A stretch of DNA of 64,000 bases, from the NCBI GenBank assembly GCA_023301025.1, contig JALZUR010000041.1, positions 53,575 to 117,574 on the forward strand, in the 5' to 3' direction. Every line of letters begins with the position of its first letter. Position 1 is the stretch's first letter. The notes beneath the pieces are model-generated. The model had not been told where the DNA came from. It made no database searches and saw only the letters and a list, made by a program, of their open reading frames with translations. Made by a program: the position numbers and the translations under genes. Shown here piece after piece: positions 43,203-52,800 of this stretch. Origin of the DNA: Bdellovibrionales bacterium (GTDB lineage: Bacteria; Bdellovibrionota; Bdellovibrionia; Bdellovibrionales; UBA1609).

Positions 43203-46094
43203 TTAATTACAACCCGTGGTAAGCGTAAGCTTACCACTTATCATTAAGAAGTACTTTAGAATACGACCATTCCAAGTGTCAGATATCAAAAGATTACCGT
43301 CATTAGATTTTTTAAAATACATGGCATTGTTTAAAAAAGTTCCAGGAAGGCAAAGCTTTTGGGGCTCCACTAAAATCACATCATTTGTATTAATGGCTTG
43401 ATCCCTGTTGATTCTAACAGAGTATAGATCTTTACTACTTGAATAAATAAGTACATCATCAGCACCATCTTTAAAAACTTCAAAATGACTGGCATTAAAA
43501 TACTCAGTAGGATTATCTTTTAAGTAAACAGATTTAAATCTATTCGTATTCAAATTCAAAATATTTAAAGCATCTGAACTCGAATACGCAAGTTCATCTG
43601 TAGAAAATTTTAAACTTCGACTTGTGTAAGTTTTTAGCTCACTGTTGTTTTCAAAAGTGCCCGGGTTTTTAGGATCATTTGTATTCCTACCTTTAAAAAG
43701 ATCTCCTGCAAATAAAGACTCTTGGTTTACAGCTGCACCATTAGAAATATTTACTTCACTAATAAGACCAGAAAAAGCTGTGTACTGAGAGTGTGTTCTA
43801 GCAATAACATTAGCTTTTGACATAATAAGGCTTCCTGTATTTGGGTTTAAATCAATTCCATACAAGTGAAAAGCCTCACTGTTGTTTCTTAGTTCATTTA
43901 TTTGATCAGGAACATCGTTTAAAACCATATTCACTGATTTAGAGTTTAAATCTAAATTATAAAGTGTTCCTTCAGGAACGCTAAACAAGATATTCTCATT
44001 CCCATTTCTAAAATCTCCTACCATATGGTGCATGTAATTTAAATTTGTTGCTCGCCTTCCGCTGAATTCAAACTCATCAAAACTTTTTGTACCAGAAAAT
44101 TCTTCTGTACGTGATGCATCACTAGGGCCACCAATCAAAGTTGTAATTCTACTCTCATCTGAAGAAAGCTCTCTTATAGTGTTACTAACAGAATCAACAT
44201 AAACAACTTCACCAGTTGGTCTTTGAACCAAAGCATGAGGGGATCCAACCATTGCTGCTAAAGCATTTGGTTCATCCACTTCATATGTGCTTCTTCCTAT
44301 TCTGTATTTCAAATTAAAATCAAGGTCGTAAACACCAATTCTTGATAAAGAAGAGTCAGATAGATATATCTCTCTTGAAATTCTATCAATAAAAACACCT
44401 TCTGAACGACTTCCAGTCCACTGGGTTTTAACACCTGTACTTAAATCAATAACATAAAAGCCATAGTCTGAACCTAAATAAAGTTTGCCTTCAAAGGCGT
44501 CCAACTTGAAATTCCAACGTTGATCATCAATGAGAACTTGCCTAAATGTGTTTCCACTTTGAGTAAGACTTTTAATTGTATGCTCTCCCCAACCTCTTGA
44601 AGCACCATCAGTATTAGTAGATACGTAAATCACACCATTTTCATCAACTGTCATACCAGAGATATAACCTAAACTTTGATTAAGATCTGAAGCACTAGCA
44701 TTTTTAACAAGAGTTACACTTTGCGGAGTACTGTGCGTACTAAGTGGAATCATACCATTACCTGCAATAATGTATGAACTTAAATCATCAACAGAAACAG
44801 CATTTGAAAGCCCTTCAACAACAGACAGAGGTATCTCATACAGATAACTCTTAGCACTTGTTGTGTTAACTGATAATCCCGCATTGGCAGCCATTATAAC
44901 AGTCTTAACACCAGAAACTTCTCTTAAATGAATATAAGAATTTTGAGAATTAATAATAAGATTAAAATCTCCAAGACTTCTATCAGAATTAAAACTAACT
45001 CTGTAAACACCCCTACCACTTACAGTCACGTAAGCTTCATTTTTAGGCTCGTTAAAAAGTATAGTTTGTATGCCTGTACCTAAATTTATTTCAGAACTTT
45101 TTGCAGACACTCCTGGTCTAATATTTAGACCAGTTCCTGCAAAATGATTTATATTTTGAAAGTTTCTATTTTGGTCTGTATTGATTTTTCTAATATTATG
45201 AAACTTTCTATCAGAAAAGAATAAACTTCCAGTCGCATCTTTTCTTAATATTGTTGGATAGTTAAGCCTAACATTTGCACTGTTAAATGATCCCCCATTC
45301 CCCTGCGCGTTCTCCCCTGCAATCACCTTCCATAAAGATGTCATAGGCTGCGATAAAACTGTTTTAGTATTTCCAGCTCTATCTTGAATAGAGATGCAAA
45401 AGTAAAAAGCATCCAAAGGATCTTTTTGAGGCCAACTTATAGGAATACTTTTTTCATAAGCCTGCCACGGGATAAGTATATTTAGATTGTTTCCTGAACA
45501 GTCATCAGAACTTGACGTTGAAACTTGAAGCCCCTTTGAATTACTTATACCACTGGAGTAACCATTAGGTGCTGAAACGTCTAAGCCTTCCCAAGTGAGT
45601 GGCGTATTCTCACTAAAGGCAATTGATTTTGAAAAAATTCCTGATTTTAAAATACCATCTAAACTAATATCTGGTGTCACTGTATCTAAGTATATTTCAT
45701 ATTCTATGAGCTCTTCAGCACCATCTGCAGTGTTAGCTTTTATGTAAACGAGTTTTAAGCCGTCTTTTGAACCATCAGCAGCAAAAGAACCTTTCAAGTC
45801 AAATGTAAGATCTTGAGCTCCATTAAGGGCAACTTGAGAATCACTAAAGTCTGAACTTAAGCTCATCTCTATACTTTCAAAAGAGCTCAGATCCAGTTCT
45901 GTTTTTAAATCAACAATTTGTGCATTTGTGTATTGCAAAAGATCAAGAGGGTCAGCCTCTAGTTCAGGATTTACACCACGATCCGTTAAACTAAGGTTGG
46001 TTTCAAAACTAACTTGGCTACAGTTTTGAAACAAGAAAATTAAAAACAAGGCAGTTGGAAGTAAAAAAATTTTTGAGCGTGTACGTGTTTTCAA
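43203..46094 (-). CDS. Large NHL-type beta-propeller lipoprotein
   Basis: A 963-residue lipoprotein. Cys25 sits in LFQNCSQ, the atypical QNC lipobox. Residues about 40-260 hold Ser/Thr-rich, Ig-like beta sandwich material. From about 265 on there are repeated NHL-like blades: ILRKDATGSLFFSDR, IYLSDSSLSRIGVYD, QRPTGEVVYVDSVSNTIRELS and LLISDTWNGRILKY near the end. Such propellers bind proteins or sugars. The TTG start is supported by AAAAGGA eight bases upstream. It is transcribed in the same direction as the haem/DUF1501 modules but 260 bases before them, so cotranscription is uncertain. Confidence 0.75.
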   Translation of the reverse strand: MKTRTRSKIFLLPTALFLIFLFQNCSQVSFETNLSLTDRGVNPELEADPLDLLQYTNAQIVDLKTELDLSSFESIEMSLSSDFSDSQVALNGAQDLTFDLKGSFAADGSKDGLKLVYIKANTADGAEELIEYEIYLDTVTPDISLDGILKSGIFSKSIAFSENTPLTWEGLDVSAPNGYSSGISNSKGLQVSTSSSDDCSGNNLNILIPWQAYEKSIPISWPQKDPLDAFYFCISIQDRAGNTKTVLSQPMTSLWKVIAGENAQGNGGSFNSANVRLNYPTILRKDATGSLFFSDRKFHNIRKINTDQNRNFQNINHFAGTGLNIRPGVSAKSSEINLGTGIQTILFNEPKNEAYVTVSGRGVYRVSFNSDRSLGDFNLIINSQNSYIHLREVSGVKTVIMAANAGLSVNTTSAKSYLYEIPLSVVEGLSNAVSVDDLSSYIIAGNGMIPLSTHSTPQSVTLVKNASASDLNQSLGYISGMTVDENGVIYVSTNTDGASRGWGEHTIKSLTQSGNTFRQVLIDDQRWNFKLDAFEGKLYLGSDYGFYVIDLSTGVKTQWTGSRSEGVFIDRISREIYLSDSSLSRIGVYDLDFNLKYRIGRSTYEVDEPNALAAMVGSPHALVQRPTGEVVYVDSVSNTIRELSSDESRITTLIGGPSDASRTEEFSGTKSFDEFEFSGRRATNLNYMHHMVGDFRNGNENILFSVPEGTLYNLDLNSKSVNMVLNDVPDQINELRNNSEAFHLYGIDLNPNTGSLIMSKANVIARTHSQYTAFSGLISEVNISNGAAVNQESLFAGDLFKGRNTNDPKNPGTFENNSELKTYTSRSLKFSTDELAYSSSDALNILNLNTNRFKSVYLKDNPTEYFNASHFEVFKDGADDVLIYSSSKDLYSVRINRDQAINTNDVILVEPQKLCLPGTFLNNAMYFKKSNDGNLLISDTWNGRILKYFLMISGKLTLTTGCN

Positions 46095-46417
46095 ACTATA
46101 ATCCTTTTCTAAATTACTATACTACTGCATATTTCAAACTATCTCAGTTTTATCTAGGATTCTGGATCAAAGTAATACAACTTGAGACAGGAAGTGTTTC
46201 TAAATAGTTGTGATGTGAGCATTTTAGTGATTAGTAAAAGCTTAAAAGGGAAATCTTAGTATTTTATCTACGAAAAAGGCCCATTACTATAATTTAGACA
46301 GATCCTGTACTATCTACATAAATACACAAAAGTCTTTTTAAACAGCCTATAAAACCTTAAAGTAATTTTTAAGGGTTAGATAGTTTATCCTAATACAAAT
46401 ACATTTTGGAGAATTTA
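46095..46417. other. 323-base divergent intergenic region
   Basis: No supported gene. It separates the starts of the propeller lipoprotein (minus) and the ankyrin lipoprotein (plus). The only clear structure is a 7-bp hairpin CCTTAAA / TTTAAGG at 46355-46374, about 45 bases before the plus-strand start; its role is unknown. Both genes must have promoters here, but I could not pick convincing boxes. Confidence 0.5.
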
Positions 46418-48991
46418 ATGATGTTAGTGTTACAAAAAAAAAATGAAATACAACCTAAAAATATAGGCTTTGCTAGACTTACATTACTTCTACCAATTTT
46501 GTTTTTGCTTTTTTTTGGCTGCTCTAAATCTTCAGAAAATTCAGAAAAAGAATACACAAAAGCTACTCAAGAACTTGAAAATAATGGTGTTAAATTTAGT
46601 TCAAAAGAAACAGATGATGGTGTTGTTGTTACACTTAATGTTGATGAATATTCAAAAAAACTTTCTAAGCTAGATGCTAACTCTGATAAGATTAAGCATA
46701 CGGATAAAACTATTAAAGCCGTTAACTCTTTAATCACCCAAACAGATAATTACTTAAAAAATAAAAAACTAACTGCTAATGAATACACAGAAGTAATAGC
46801 TAAAAGAAGATTACTCAATCGTATTCTTCCGGAATTAAGAAATAGACAAGATATGCTAGGATTAGTAGAATTAGAAGAGTCTTTAGATACTTTAGAACAA
46901 AAAGAAAATCCATATTTTATTTCAATGTTCGATGATGAAAAACTTCACCTTTGTGGGTCATACAATAAAATAGAAAACTTTGTAGATTTTGACGGAAGAA
47001 CCTTTAAAGCTTTTGATATGCTTGATAAAATAAAGGTTTTAAGAGTTCTTTTATGCACGGATCAAAAAACTATTGATAAAACAAACTCTATTTTTTCTGA
47101 TTACTCTGAAAAAAATATTTTCATCAATAAGCCTGCTTACTTTTCAGCACCTGTCAGCTCTGACAATCACTATATTGAAGTTCCTAAAGATAGAAATATC
47201 TTAAAAGAGCATTCACTTGATATTGAGTTTGAAAGAGGTCAAAGGGTTAACTATAATACTGAACTAGAAGGTGACAATTATACTGCAGTTGAAACTGAAA
47301 ACATTTTTGTCAGACAAGATGAAAGTGAATTACAGTCTAAATCTTTTGTTACTATAAATTTACCTGTTTTAAATTTTCTATACCTTCTAGAAAACAGTAA
47401 TGAAAGCAATGAAAGTGTCTCGTTTATTTCTGATGATTACTTTTTTTATTTAAATTCAGCGCAAGTTTCAAATGAGCATAGATCAAAGATAAATGTCTTT
47501 TTTAGCACCTATTACTCTAAAAAAGATGAGATAATAAAAAACTTTAATAATTCTCACATTATTCAACGTCTCGATGCACTTTTTGAACAATCAATAGTCA
47601 GATCTACTGATCAAATCATCACTATGATTCTTAATAAAGACTATGAAGGCTTAAGAAGCTTTGCTACTGCTAAAAACTGCAATCAAGTAAGTTTAAATAA
47701 AAATTCTTATCTATTAAATGAAATCAAGTACTTTGGCATGTCGCCTTTAATGGCTGCCGCAATTTTAGATGATCAAACTGCTATTGATATTCTTTTAACA
47801 GAAATAGAAGGTGTTGATCCAAACTTAGAATCTCCTGTTTTTGAAATGGACTATAAATCTATAGGCCGGGTAAAAACTGTTTACCTCTCAAGTGTTCAGC
47901 GTTACAGCGGATACAGTGGTGGTACAGGAAGTAGCAGTGGTGGATCTTCTTCTGATTATGACTCTCAAAAGTATCCAGGCTATACAGCTCTAATGCATGC
48001 GGTACGAGAAAACAACTGTGATGCAGCTTCTGTTATAATCGAAACAAAACCAAAAACTTTAAACAATTTAAATCATGAAGGTAAGTCAGCTCTTTCTCTT
48101 TCACTCTCATATAGTCGCAAACCTTGTATCAAAACACTTCTTGAAGCGGGTGCTTATGATTTAGATATAATCAGCACAACTGATGGCTATCACTCTGAAA
48201 TTAAAAGATCAAATGTAGCATCTGTTGAGTTCATAAAACATATCGATAAAAAAGAATTTAAAAAAGCAAAAGTCAAAAAAGCACTTAGGCACGCTATGGT
48301 CTTTGAAGCTATTGATATTGATTTTAAGCAAGAGATTTACAAAAGACTTCCAATCACTAAAAAACAAGTTCTTAAAAATATTGCAAATAGAAACCTATCA
48401 AAATCAAAATGTTTGGAAAGCTATCTTGCCTGGGAAGAACTATCAGTATGCTTTGATCCATTTTTTGCCTATTTTATTGAAGCTGATCTTTCTAAAGAAA
48501 AAATATTTGGTGATGAGAAAGAAACTCTTTTTGATTATGTTTTTTCAAACTTAAAAAATACTGAAAACTATGGGCAAGATAAAATCGGAAGCTTCATTAG
48601 AGCCTTAGCTTCTGTATCACCTTCATGGGTAACTGATTGGGCGAATCCTACAGATTCTTTTAAAGGTCAAAATATTTTAGTTGCAGCATCAATGTTTGGA
48701 AGACATGATATTTTACAGACTCTACTTAGTGTTGATGGTATACAAGCAGACGTAATTGATGCAAAAACAGAATATAATGCCTTGGAGTGGCAGTATGTTT
48801 CAAACTCAAATTTTCTTGGATTTGCAACAAAAAATCCTGCAAGTCTATTAAGATTAATGGGTGTTAAAGTAAGAGACCCACTTTTTACAATAGATAAGAT
48901 CAGCTTATCAACAGGGCTTTCTGCTGAAGCTAAAAATAATATGAAACGTATTCTTGAGGAGACTAGTGAAGATCCATTTTCTGGAAATTAG
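46418..48991 (+). CDS. Ankyrin-repeat lipoprotein
   Basis: An 857-residue lipoprotein. The ATG at 46418 has GGAG eight bases upstream and is preferred over the TTG at 46406. The signal helix ends LLFFGC, with lipid Cys35. Residues about 45-140 include coiled-coil-like, Lys/Glu-rich helices. Ankyrin units are recognisable around residues 430-465 (MSPLMAAAILDDQTAIDILL), 520-590 (YTALMHAVRENNC and an adjacent unit ending LLEAGAYDL) and 745-780. A Ser/Gly linker (GYSGGTGSSSGG) sits between the first two. It probably works in protein binding at the envelope. Confidence 0.78.
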   Translation: MMLVLQKKNEIQPKNIGFARLTLLLPILFLLFFGCSKSSENSEKEYTKATQELENNGVKFSSKETDDGVVVTLNVDEYSKKLSKLDANSDKIKHTDKTIKAVNSLITQTDNYLKNKKLTANEYTEVIAKRRLLNRILPELRNRQDMLGLVELEESLDTLEQKENPYFISMFDDEKLHLCGSYNKIENFVDFDGRTFKAFDMLDKIKVLRVLLCTDQKTIDKTNSIFSDYSEKNIFINKPAYFSAPVSSDNHYIEVPKDRNILKEHSLDIEFERGQRVNYNTELEGDNYTAVETENIFVRQDESELQSKSFVTINLPVLNFLYLLENSNESNESVSFISDDYFFYLNSAQVSNEHRSKINVFFSTYYSKKDEIIKNFNNSHIIQRLDALFEQSIVRSTDQIITMILNKDYEGLRSFATAKNCNQVSLNKNSYLLNEIKYFGMSPLMAAAILDDQTAIDILLTEIEGVDPNLESPVFEMDYKSIGRVKTVYLSSVQRYSGYSGGTGSSSGGSSSDYDSQKYPGYTALMHAVRENNCDAASVIIETKPKTLNNLNHEGKSALSLSLSYSRKPCIKTLLEAGAYDLDIISTTDGYHSEIKRSNVASVEFIKHIDKKEFKKAKVKKALRHAMVFEAIDIDFKQEIYKRLPITKKQVLKNIANRNLSKSKCLESYLAWEELSVCFDPFFAYFIEADLSKEKIFGDEKETLFDYVFSNLKNTENYGQDKIGSFIRALASVSPSWVTDWANPTDSFKGQNILVAASMFGRHDILQTLLSVDGIQADVIDAKTEYNALEWQYVSNSNFLGFATKNPASLLRLMGVKVRDPLFTIDKISLSTGLSAEAKNNMKRILEETSEDPFSGN

Positions 48992-49013
48992 TAAACTTTA
49001 GTCGTTTTAAAAT

Positions 49014-49090
49014 TGGTAGCGAGAGAGGGACTTGAACCCCCGACACCCGGATTATGATTCCGGTGCTCTAACCAGCTGAGCTACCTCGCC
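49014..49090 (-). tRNA. tRNA-Met (CAT anticodon)
   Basis: A 77-base cloverleaf with genomic CCA. The acceptor stem GGCGAGG / TCTCGCT has two G-U pairs. The D arm is GCTC...GAGC, the anticodon stem CCGGA/TCCGG with loop ATCATAA gives anticodon CAT, and the T arm is GGGGG-TTCAAGT-CCCTC. The variable loop is GTGTC. G1-U72 and the anticodon stem exclude initiator tRNA. Elongator Met is most likely; a tRNA-Ile2 read by TilS-made lysidine also has CAT and cannot be excluded by anticodon alone. Confidence 0.93.
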
Positions 49091-49105
49091 AATTTTTCTA
49101 AAAAA

Positions 49106-49134
49106 AAGTTAACTGAGCCTTATTTGAATGTCAA
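49106..49134 (-). promoter_or_regulatory. Probable tRNA promoter
   Basis: On the minus strand a perfect TTGACA is followed after 17 bases by TAACTT. Predicted initiation near 49099 gives about nine bases before the mature tRNA 5-prime end. Confidence 0.5.
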
Positions 49135-49356
49135 AATATTAATATCTAAACTCAAGAGGCTTCTTCACAACTCTAAAAGCCGCATATACCTTTACATAAA
49201 ATTTTAGGTATGAGCCTAATCTTTAAGCCTACCAACTGACAAAAGAAGGACCTAGATCCAGTTGAAAGCTGAAAAAATAGCGCTTAACATTAACTATAGC
49301 AGATATTTATTATCTCTACTCAAAAGATAAAAGATTTTATGGATTCAATTTAAGAT

Positions 49357-49794
49357 ATGCTTAAAAAACTTATAATTATAATCACAAGCCTAACACTCAC
49401 CTTCTCATCCATGGCCTCAGCAAAGGTCTATCAAGTAGACTTTGATGCGGATAAGGACGCTATGTGGAGGGCAACACTCATTGCCCTTAGCAAATACCCT
49501 CTAGATGCTACAAAATATGACCAAGGCCTTATCAAAACTGACACCTTAACGGAGGGTGATTACTGGAGGCCTGTTTTTAGAAACTTAAACAACGAACATC
49601 TATACACTTTGGAGGTGCAGGTTTTTGAATCTTCAACAGGTACAAGAGTTGTCGTTGAAAAAAATCTAAAAAGAAAAAGTGGCTTTAACCGAAATGAAAA
49701 AGAATTACAAACTTTAGGTATAGAAGAGGACATGATTTTATACCGTATTCAAAGAGAGCTTAACATTGATAGAGCTGTTAAAAGACTTAATTGA
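49357..49794 (+). CDS. Small exported protein, BamC/NlpB-like pattern, unknown function
   Basis: A 145-residue protein with a signal peptide ending MASA (cleavage before KVYQV). The mature 120 residues show a compact alpha/beta pattern with DAMWRATLIALSKYPLD, a beta hairpin GLIKTDTL...YWRPVF, and a helical end ILYRIQRELNIDRAVKR. The arrangement recalls the helix-grip modules of BamC-like lipoproteins, but there is no lipobox and I make no firm assignment. It is probably periplasmic. No clear ribosome-binding site precedes the ATG. The next gene starts 68 bases after its stop. Confidence 0.65.
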   Translation: MLKKLIIIITSLTLTFSSMASAKVYQVDFDADKDAMWRATLIALSKYPLDATKYDQGLIKTDTLTEGDYWRPVFRNLNNEHLYTLEVQVFESSTGTRVVVEKNLKRKSGFNRNEKELQTLGIEEDMILYRIQRELNIDRAVKRLN

Positions 49795-49862
49795 ATCTAT
49801 ATCCAGAAGCATCTAACACCAAGAAAAACAATAAATAAAGATTAGATACCTAGAGGAGCGTT

Positions 49863-50552
49863 ATGAAAATTTCAGATGAAGGCCTAAAAGAAATTCTAAG
49901 TTTAGGACAGGTAAAAAAAACATCAACTCTTGGCTTGTACTTTTTATATGAATGGGACGGTGTCTCTTATATAGCAGTACCAAATATGAATGTTACTATC
50001 TCAAGCGAATTTAAAGACAACGTTAAAGTACTCCTATCTCCAGAGCAGTTTCAAATTATTGAGAATGCAATTCAGCCCACTGTTGGTGTTGAGAGCAAAG
50101 CTGAAACACAAACATATGAATCTCCTTTAATACTTTCAAATTCACCCTTTGCTACTAAAAATTTTGAATCTACAACAAGTTACTTTGAAACCACACTTCT
50201 TTTATCACTCACTCCGGATAAAAAAAGTTTTGTATTTAAAGAAAGCTACGGTACTAATCCATTAACTAAAAATTTTAAATGTTCTTTAAGTAAACCTTCA
50301 CCTTTAAAAGTTGTGTTTGATACAAAAAAACCTTTTCACGGCCTCTACTCCCCTATTGAAAATTTTAATGAATGCCTAGAGATTATTAATGTTGATTATA
50401 AAAACTTATGGATCACGGCCTACCCACTTTTTGAAAATAATGAAATCAAAGGGGCTGTTATGTCGTTTAGTCACAATACTGAGCTACCAACGAGTATTTT
50501 GGAGTCTTTTGAAGAGTCTAAAGTTCAGTATTTAAACGTTCTTAATTTGTAG
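49863..50552 (+). CDS. Protein of unknown function
   Basis: A 229-residue protein without signal peptide or membrane helix. It has mixed alpha/beta content and one Cys in NFKCSLSKPS and another in NECLEIINVD. No catalytic motif or family is recognised. The start is well supported by GAGGAG seven bases upstream. The stop overlaps the end of the convergent tsaE gene by 11 bases. Its pairing with the small exported protein before it may be only positional. Confidence 0.6.
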   Translation: MKISDEGLKEILSLGQVKKTSTLGLYFLYEWDGVSYIAVPNMNVTISSEFKDNVKVLLSPEQFQIIENAIQPTVGVESKAETQTYESPLILSNSPFATKNFESTTSYFETTLLLSLTPDKKSFVFKESYGTNPLTKNFKCSLSKPSPLKVVFDTKKPFHGLYSPIENFNECLEIINVDYKNLWITAYPLFENNEIKGAVMSFSHNTELPTSILESFEESKVQYLNVLNL

Positions 50553-50994
50553 TAATTTTAATATTTCTAGTGTTATCACTACATTTTTCAATTTTCACAT
50601 CTATTAGATCAATAAAATAACTACTATAATCAACGTTTTGTGGCCACTCCACAAATATAAGGTCAGAATTTTCAATTTCAGAAAAATCATCCTCTAAATC
50701 ATAACACCGATCTTCAATTCTATAAAAATCATAATGAAGCACTTTAAAGCCTTTGATTTCATAGATGTTTAGAATTGAAAAAGACGGTGAGCTAAAACCA
50801 TTTTTTAAAATCTCTTGCTCACTTAGGTTAAACCTTTGTTTTAAATACTCTTTAACAAAAAGTGTTTTTCCAGCACCCATTTTTGCATCAAACAGTATAT
50901 GCTTTCTTTTTTGAAGATATGAATCTAAAAAATTATAAACTTCGTTATAGTCACCTAAAGCACAGTCCAAAAAAGATTCTAAAACTTCATTCAT
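50542..50994 (-). CDS. tsaE: tRNA t6A biosynthesis ATPase TsaE
   Basis: A 150-residue P-loop protein: DAKMGAGKT (residues 37-44) is the Walker A, and VEWPQNV matches the conserved TsaE (L)EWP(E) block. FSSPSFSILN, followed by the YDFYRIED segment, gives the usual core. Length is typical of TsaE. It is required with TsaB/TsaD for threonylcarbamoyl-adenosine at position 37 of ANN-decoding tRNAs. It is the last gene of the minus-strand cluster, 6 bases after glmM. Confidence 0.9.
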   Translation of the reverse strand: MNEVLESFLDCALGDYNEVYNFLDSYLQKRKHILFDAKMGAGKTLFVKEYLKQRFNLSEQEILKNGFSSPSFSILNIYEIKGFKVLHYDFYRIEDRCYDLEDDFSEIENSDLIFVEWPQNVDYSSYFIDLIDVKIEKCSDNTRNIKITTN

Positions 50995-51000
50995 TTAATT

Positions 51001-52401
51001 TTAAACTAAATTTTCTTTTAAAAAATTTTTATAATCCTCAGCAATGCTTGAGATTTGACCTTTATTTTTACCTTCAACAAGAATTCTAGCCAAATTTTCA
51101 GTTCCTGAGTAACGAACTAAAATTCTACCTCTTTCACCAAGATCTTCTTCTTTTTGCTTTTGAAAAACGTCAAATCCTTTTATGTCTTCAAAAGGAACCT
51201 TGTTTTTAACTTTAACATTTATCTGTACTTGTGGATAAGGCTCAATCACAGTTCCTAGTTTTGAAAGTGTTGTGTTTTTTCTTTTCATGACTTCAAGGAT
51301 CTTAAGACTTGCTACAATCCCGTCACCTGTAGTGCTATGATCAGAAAATATTATATGACCCGACTGTTCACCACCCAAACTTAAGTTCATGTCTCTCATC
51401 ACACGCACAACATTTTTATCACCGACATCGGCCCGAATAACATCTATGCCTTTGGAGTTTAAACACTCATCAAGAGCAAGGTTACTCATTTTTGTGGCAA
51501 CAACTTTGTTCTCTTTTAAACGGTTTTCTTCTTTTAAATGAAGAGCAGCAATTGCTAAGAGTGCATCCCCATCAACAATTCTACCCTTTTCATCAACTAG
51601 TATAACTCTGTCAGCATCACCATCTAAAGCAATACCTAAATCTGCTCTATACGTTCTTACAGCCTCACTCAAAGCCTCAGGGTGAAGAGCTCCTGCAGCA
51701 CTATTTATATTAAATCCATTAGGAGATACATTTAAAGGAATCACTTCTGCACCAAGTTCTTCAAAGACCATAGGTGCGACTTTATAAGCAGCACCATTTG
51801 CAGAATCAAGAACAAGTCTTAAACCCTCTAAATTTATATCTAACGGAAATGTATTTTTAGCAAAAACAATATACCTACCAGCAGCATCATCTATACGTTT
51901 TGTTCGGCCAACATACTCATTTTGCACCAAAAGATTGTTTAGATTTTTATTCAAAACATAGTCTTCAATCTCTAATTCCATTTGATTAGAAATCTTATAG
52001 CCATCAGAGCCAAAAATCTTTATGCCATTATCAGAGTACGGATTGTGTGAAGCAGAAATTATAATCCCAGCACTTGCTCTCATGTTTTGCGCAAGAAAAC
52101 CAATACCAGGGGTTGGCATAGGTCCGATAAGTTGGACAAAAACACCTACAGAATTTAAGCCACTAGCTAAGGCTTGCTCAACCATATAGCCAGAAATTCT
52201 CGTATCTTTTCCAATTACAACTTTAACTATCTCATCTTTTTTCTTATTCTTATGAAGTAAAACACCTAGAGCTTGTCCAATTTTAACAACCATGTCTGGT
52301 GTAATAGGGTAAACACCAGATTTGCCTCTAATACCGTCTGTTCCAAAAAGTCTTTTCTTTTTCAAAAGATCAATCTGATCTAGCTTTTTATCTTTAGACA
52401 T
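51001..52401 (-). CDS. glmM: Phosphoglucosamine mutase
   Basis: A 466-residue enzyme converting glucosamine 6-phosphate to glucosamine 1-phosphate for UDP-GlcNAc, peptidoglycan and lipopolysaccharide. Markers: LFGTDGIRG (18-26), the catalytic phosphoserine loop SASHNP (Ser118), metal-binding DGDADR, GGEQSGH and the phosphate-binding RYSGTENL. Length is normal. GAGGAG precedes the ATG at eight bases, overlapping the end of cdaR. The cdaA-cdaR-glmM order is a well-known conserved arrangement linking c-di-AMP to cell-wall supply. Confidence 0.95.
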   Translation of the reverse strand: MSKDKKLDQIDLLKKKRLFGTDGIRGKSGVYPITPDMVVKIGQALGVLLHKNKKKDEIVKVVIGKDTRISGYMVEQALASGLNSVGVFVQLIGPMPTPGIGFLAQNMRASAGIIISASHNPYSDNGIKIFGSDGYKISNQMELEIEDYVLNKNLNNLLVQNEYVGRTKRIDDAAGRYIVFAKNTFPLDINLEGLRLVLDSANGAAYKVAPMVFEELGAEVIPLNVSPNGFNINSAAGALHPEALSEAVRTYRADLGIALDGDADRVILVDEKGRIVDGDALLAIAALHLKEENRLKENKVVATKMSNLALDECLNSKGIDVIRADVGDKNVVRVMRDMNLSLGGEQSGHIIFSDHSTTGDGIVASLKILEVMKRKNTTLSKLGTVIEPYPQVQINVKVKNKVPFEDIKGFDVFQKQKEEDLGERGRILVRYSGTENLARILVEGKNKGQISSIAEDYKNFLKENLV

Positions 52402-52407
52402 TTAGCA

Positions 52408-52800
52408 CTACTCCTCAGCGACCTTTCGATTTAATTTAAAATCAATATATGCAGGCTCAGATTTAACCATCTTAACCCCCACTGGCAATGAAATGTTTCT
52501 CTTCTCAATCTTATATCTTTTAAACCCTGCAGTTAAGCCCCTGAGATCAAACAAAACTGAGATTTGCTCCGTTTCAAGCTTTCTAAAAAGTTTTCTTCGA
52601 GCTTTTAAAACAAGGCTTACCTTATTGGGCTCACCCTCTAATATAGAGTTTTTATCTAGTACATACTCAACACCGACTTCTTTTGTCACCGTGTACTCTT
52701 TTTGCCCCAAGACCACAAACCAAAGACTGAGGCTTAAAATAAGGCTATAGACTTTAATTTTTCCGTTTGCTGTAAAAAGTTCAGTTAAATACTTAATCAT
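52408..52800 (-). CDS. cdaR: CdaR-like YbbR-domain protein
   Basis: A 130-residue protein with one N-terminal membrane helix (about residues 12-32, YSLILSLSLWFVVLG) and a single YbbR-like domain (about 38-125). CdaR of Firmicutes has several YbbR domains, so this is a minimal form. By position it probably contacts and tunes CdaA. Its ATG overlaps the cdaA stop (ATGA). It precedes glmM by 6 bases. Confidence 0.8.
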   Translation of the reverse strand: MIKYLTELFTANGKIKVYSLILSLSLWFVVLGQKEYTVTKEVGVEYVLDKNSILEGEPNKVSLVLKARRKLFRKLETEQISVLFDLRGLTAGFKRYKIEKRNISLPVGVKMVKSEPAYIDFKLNRKVAEE

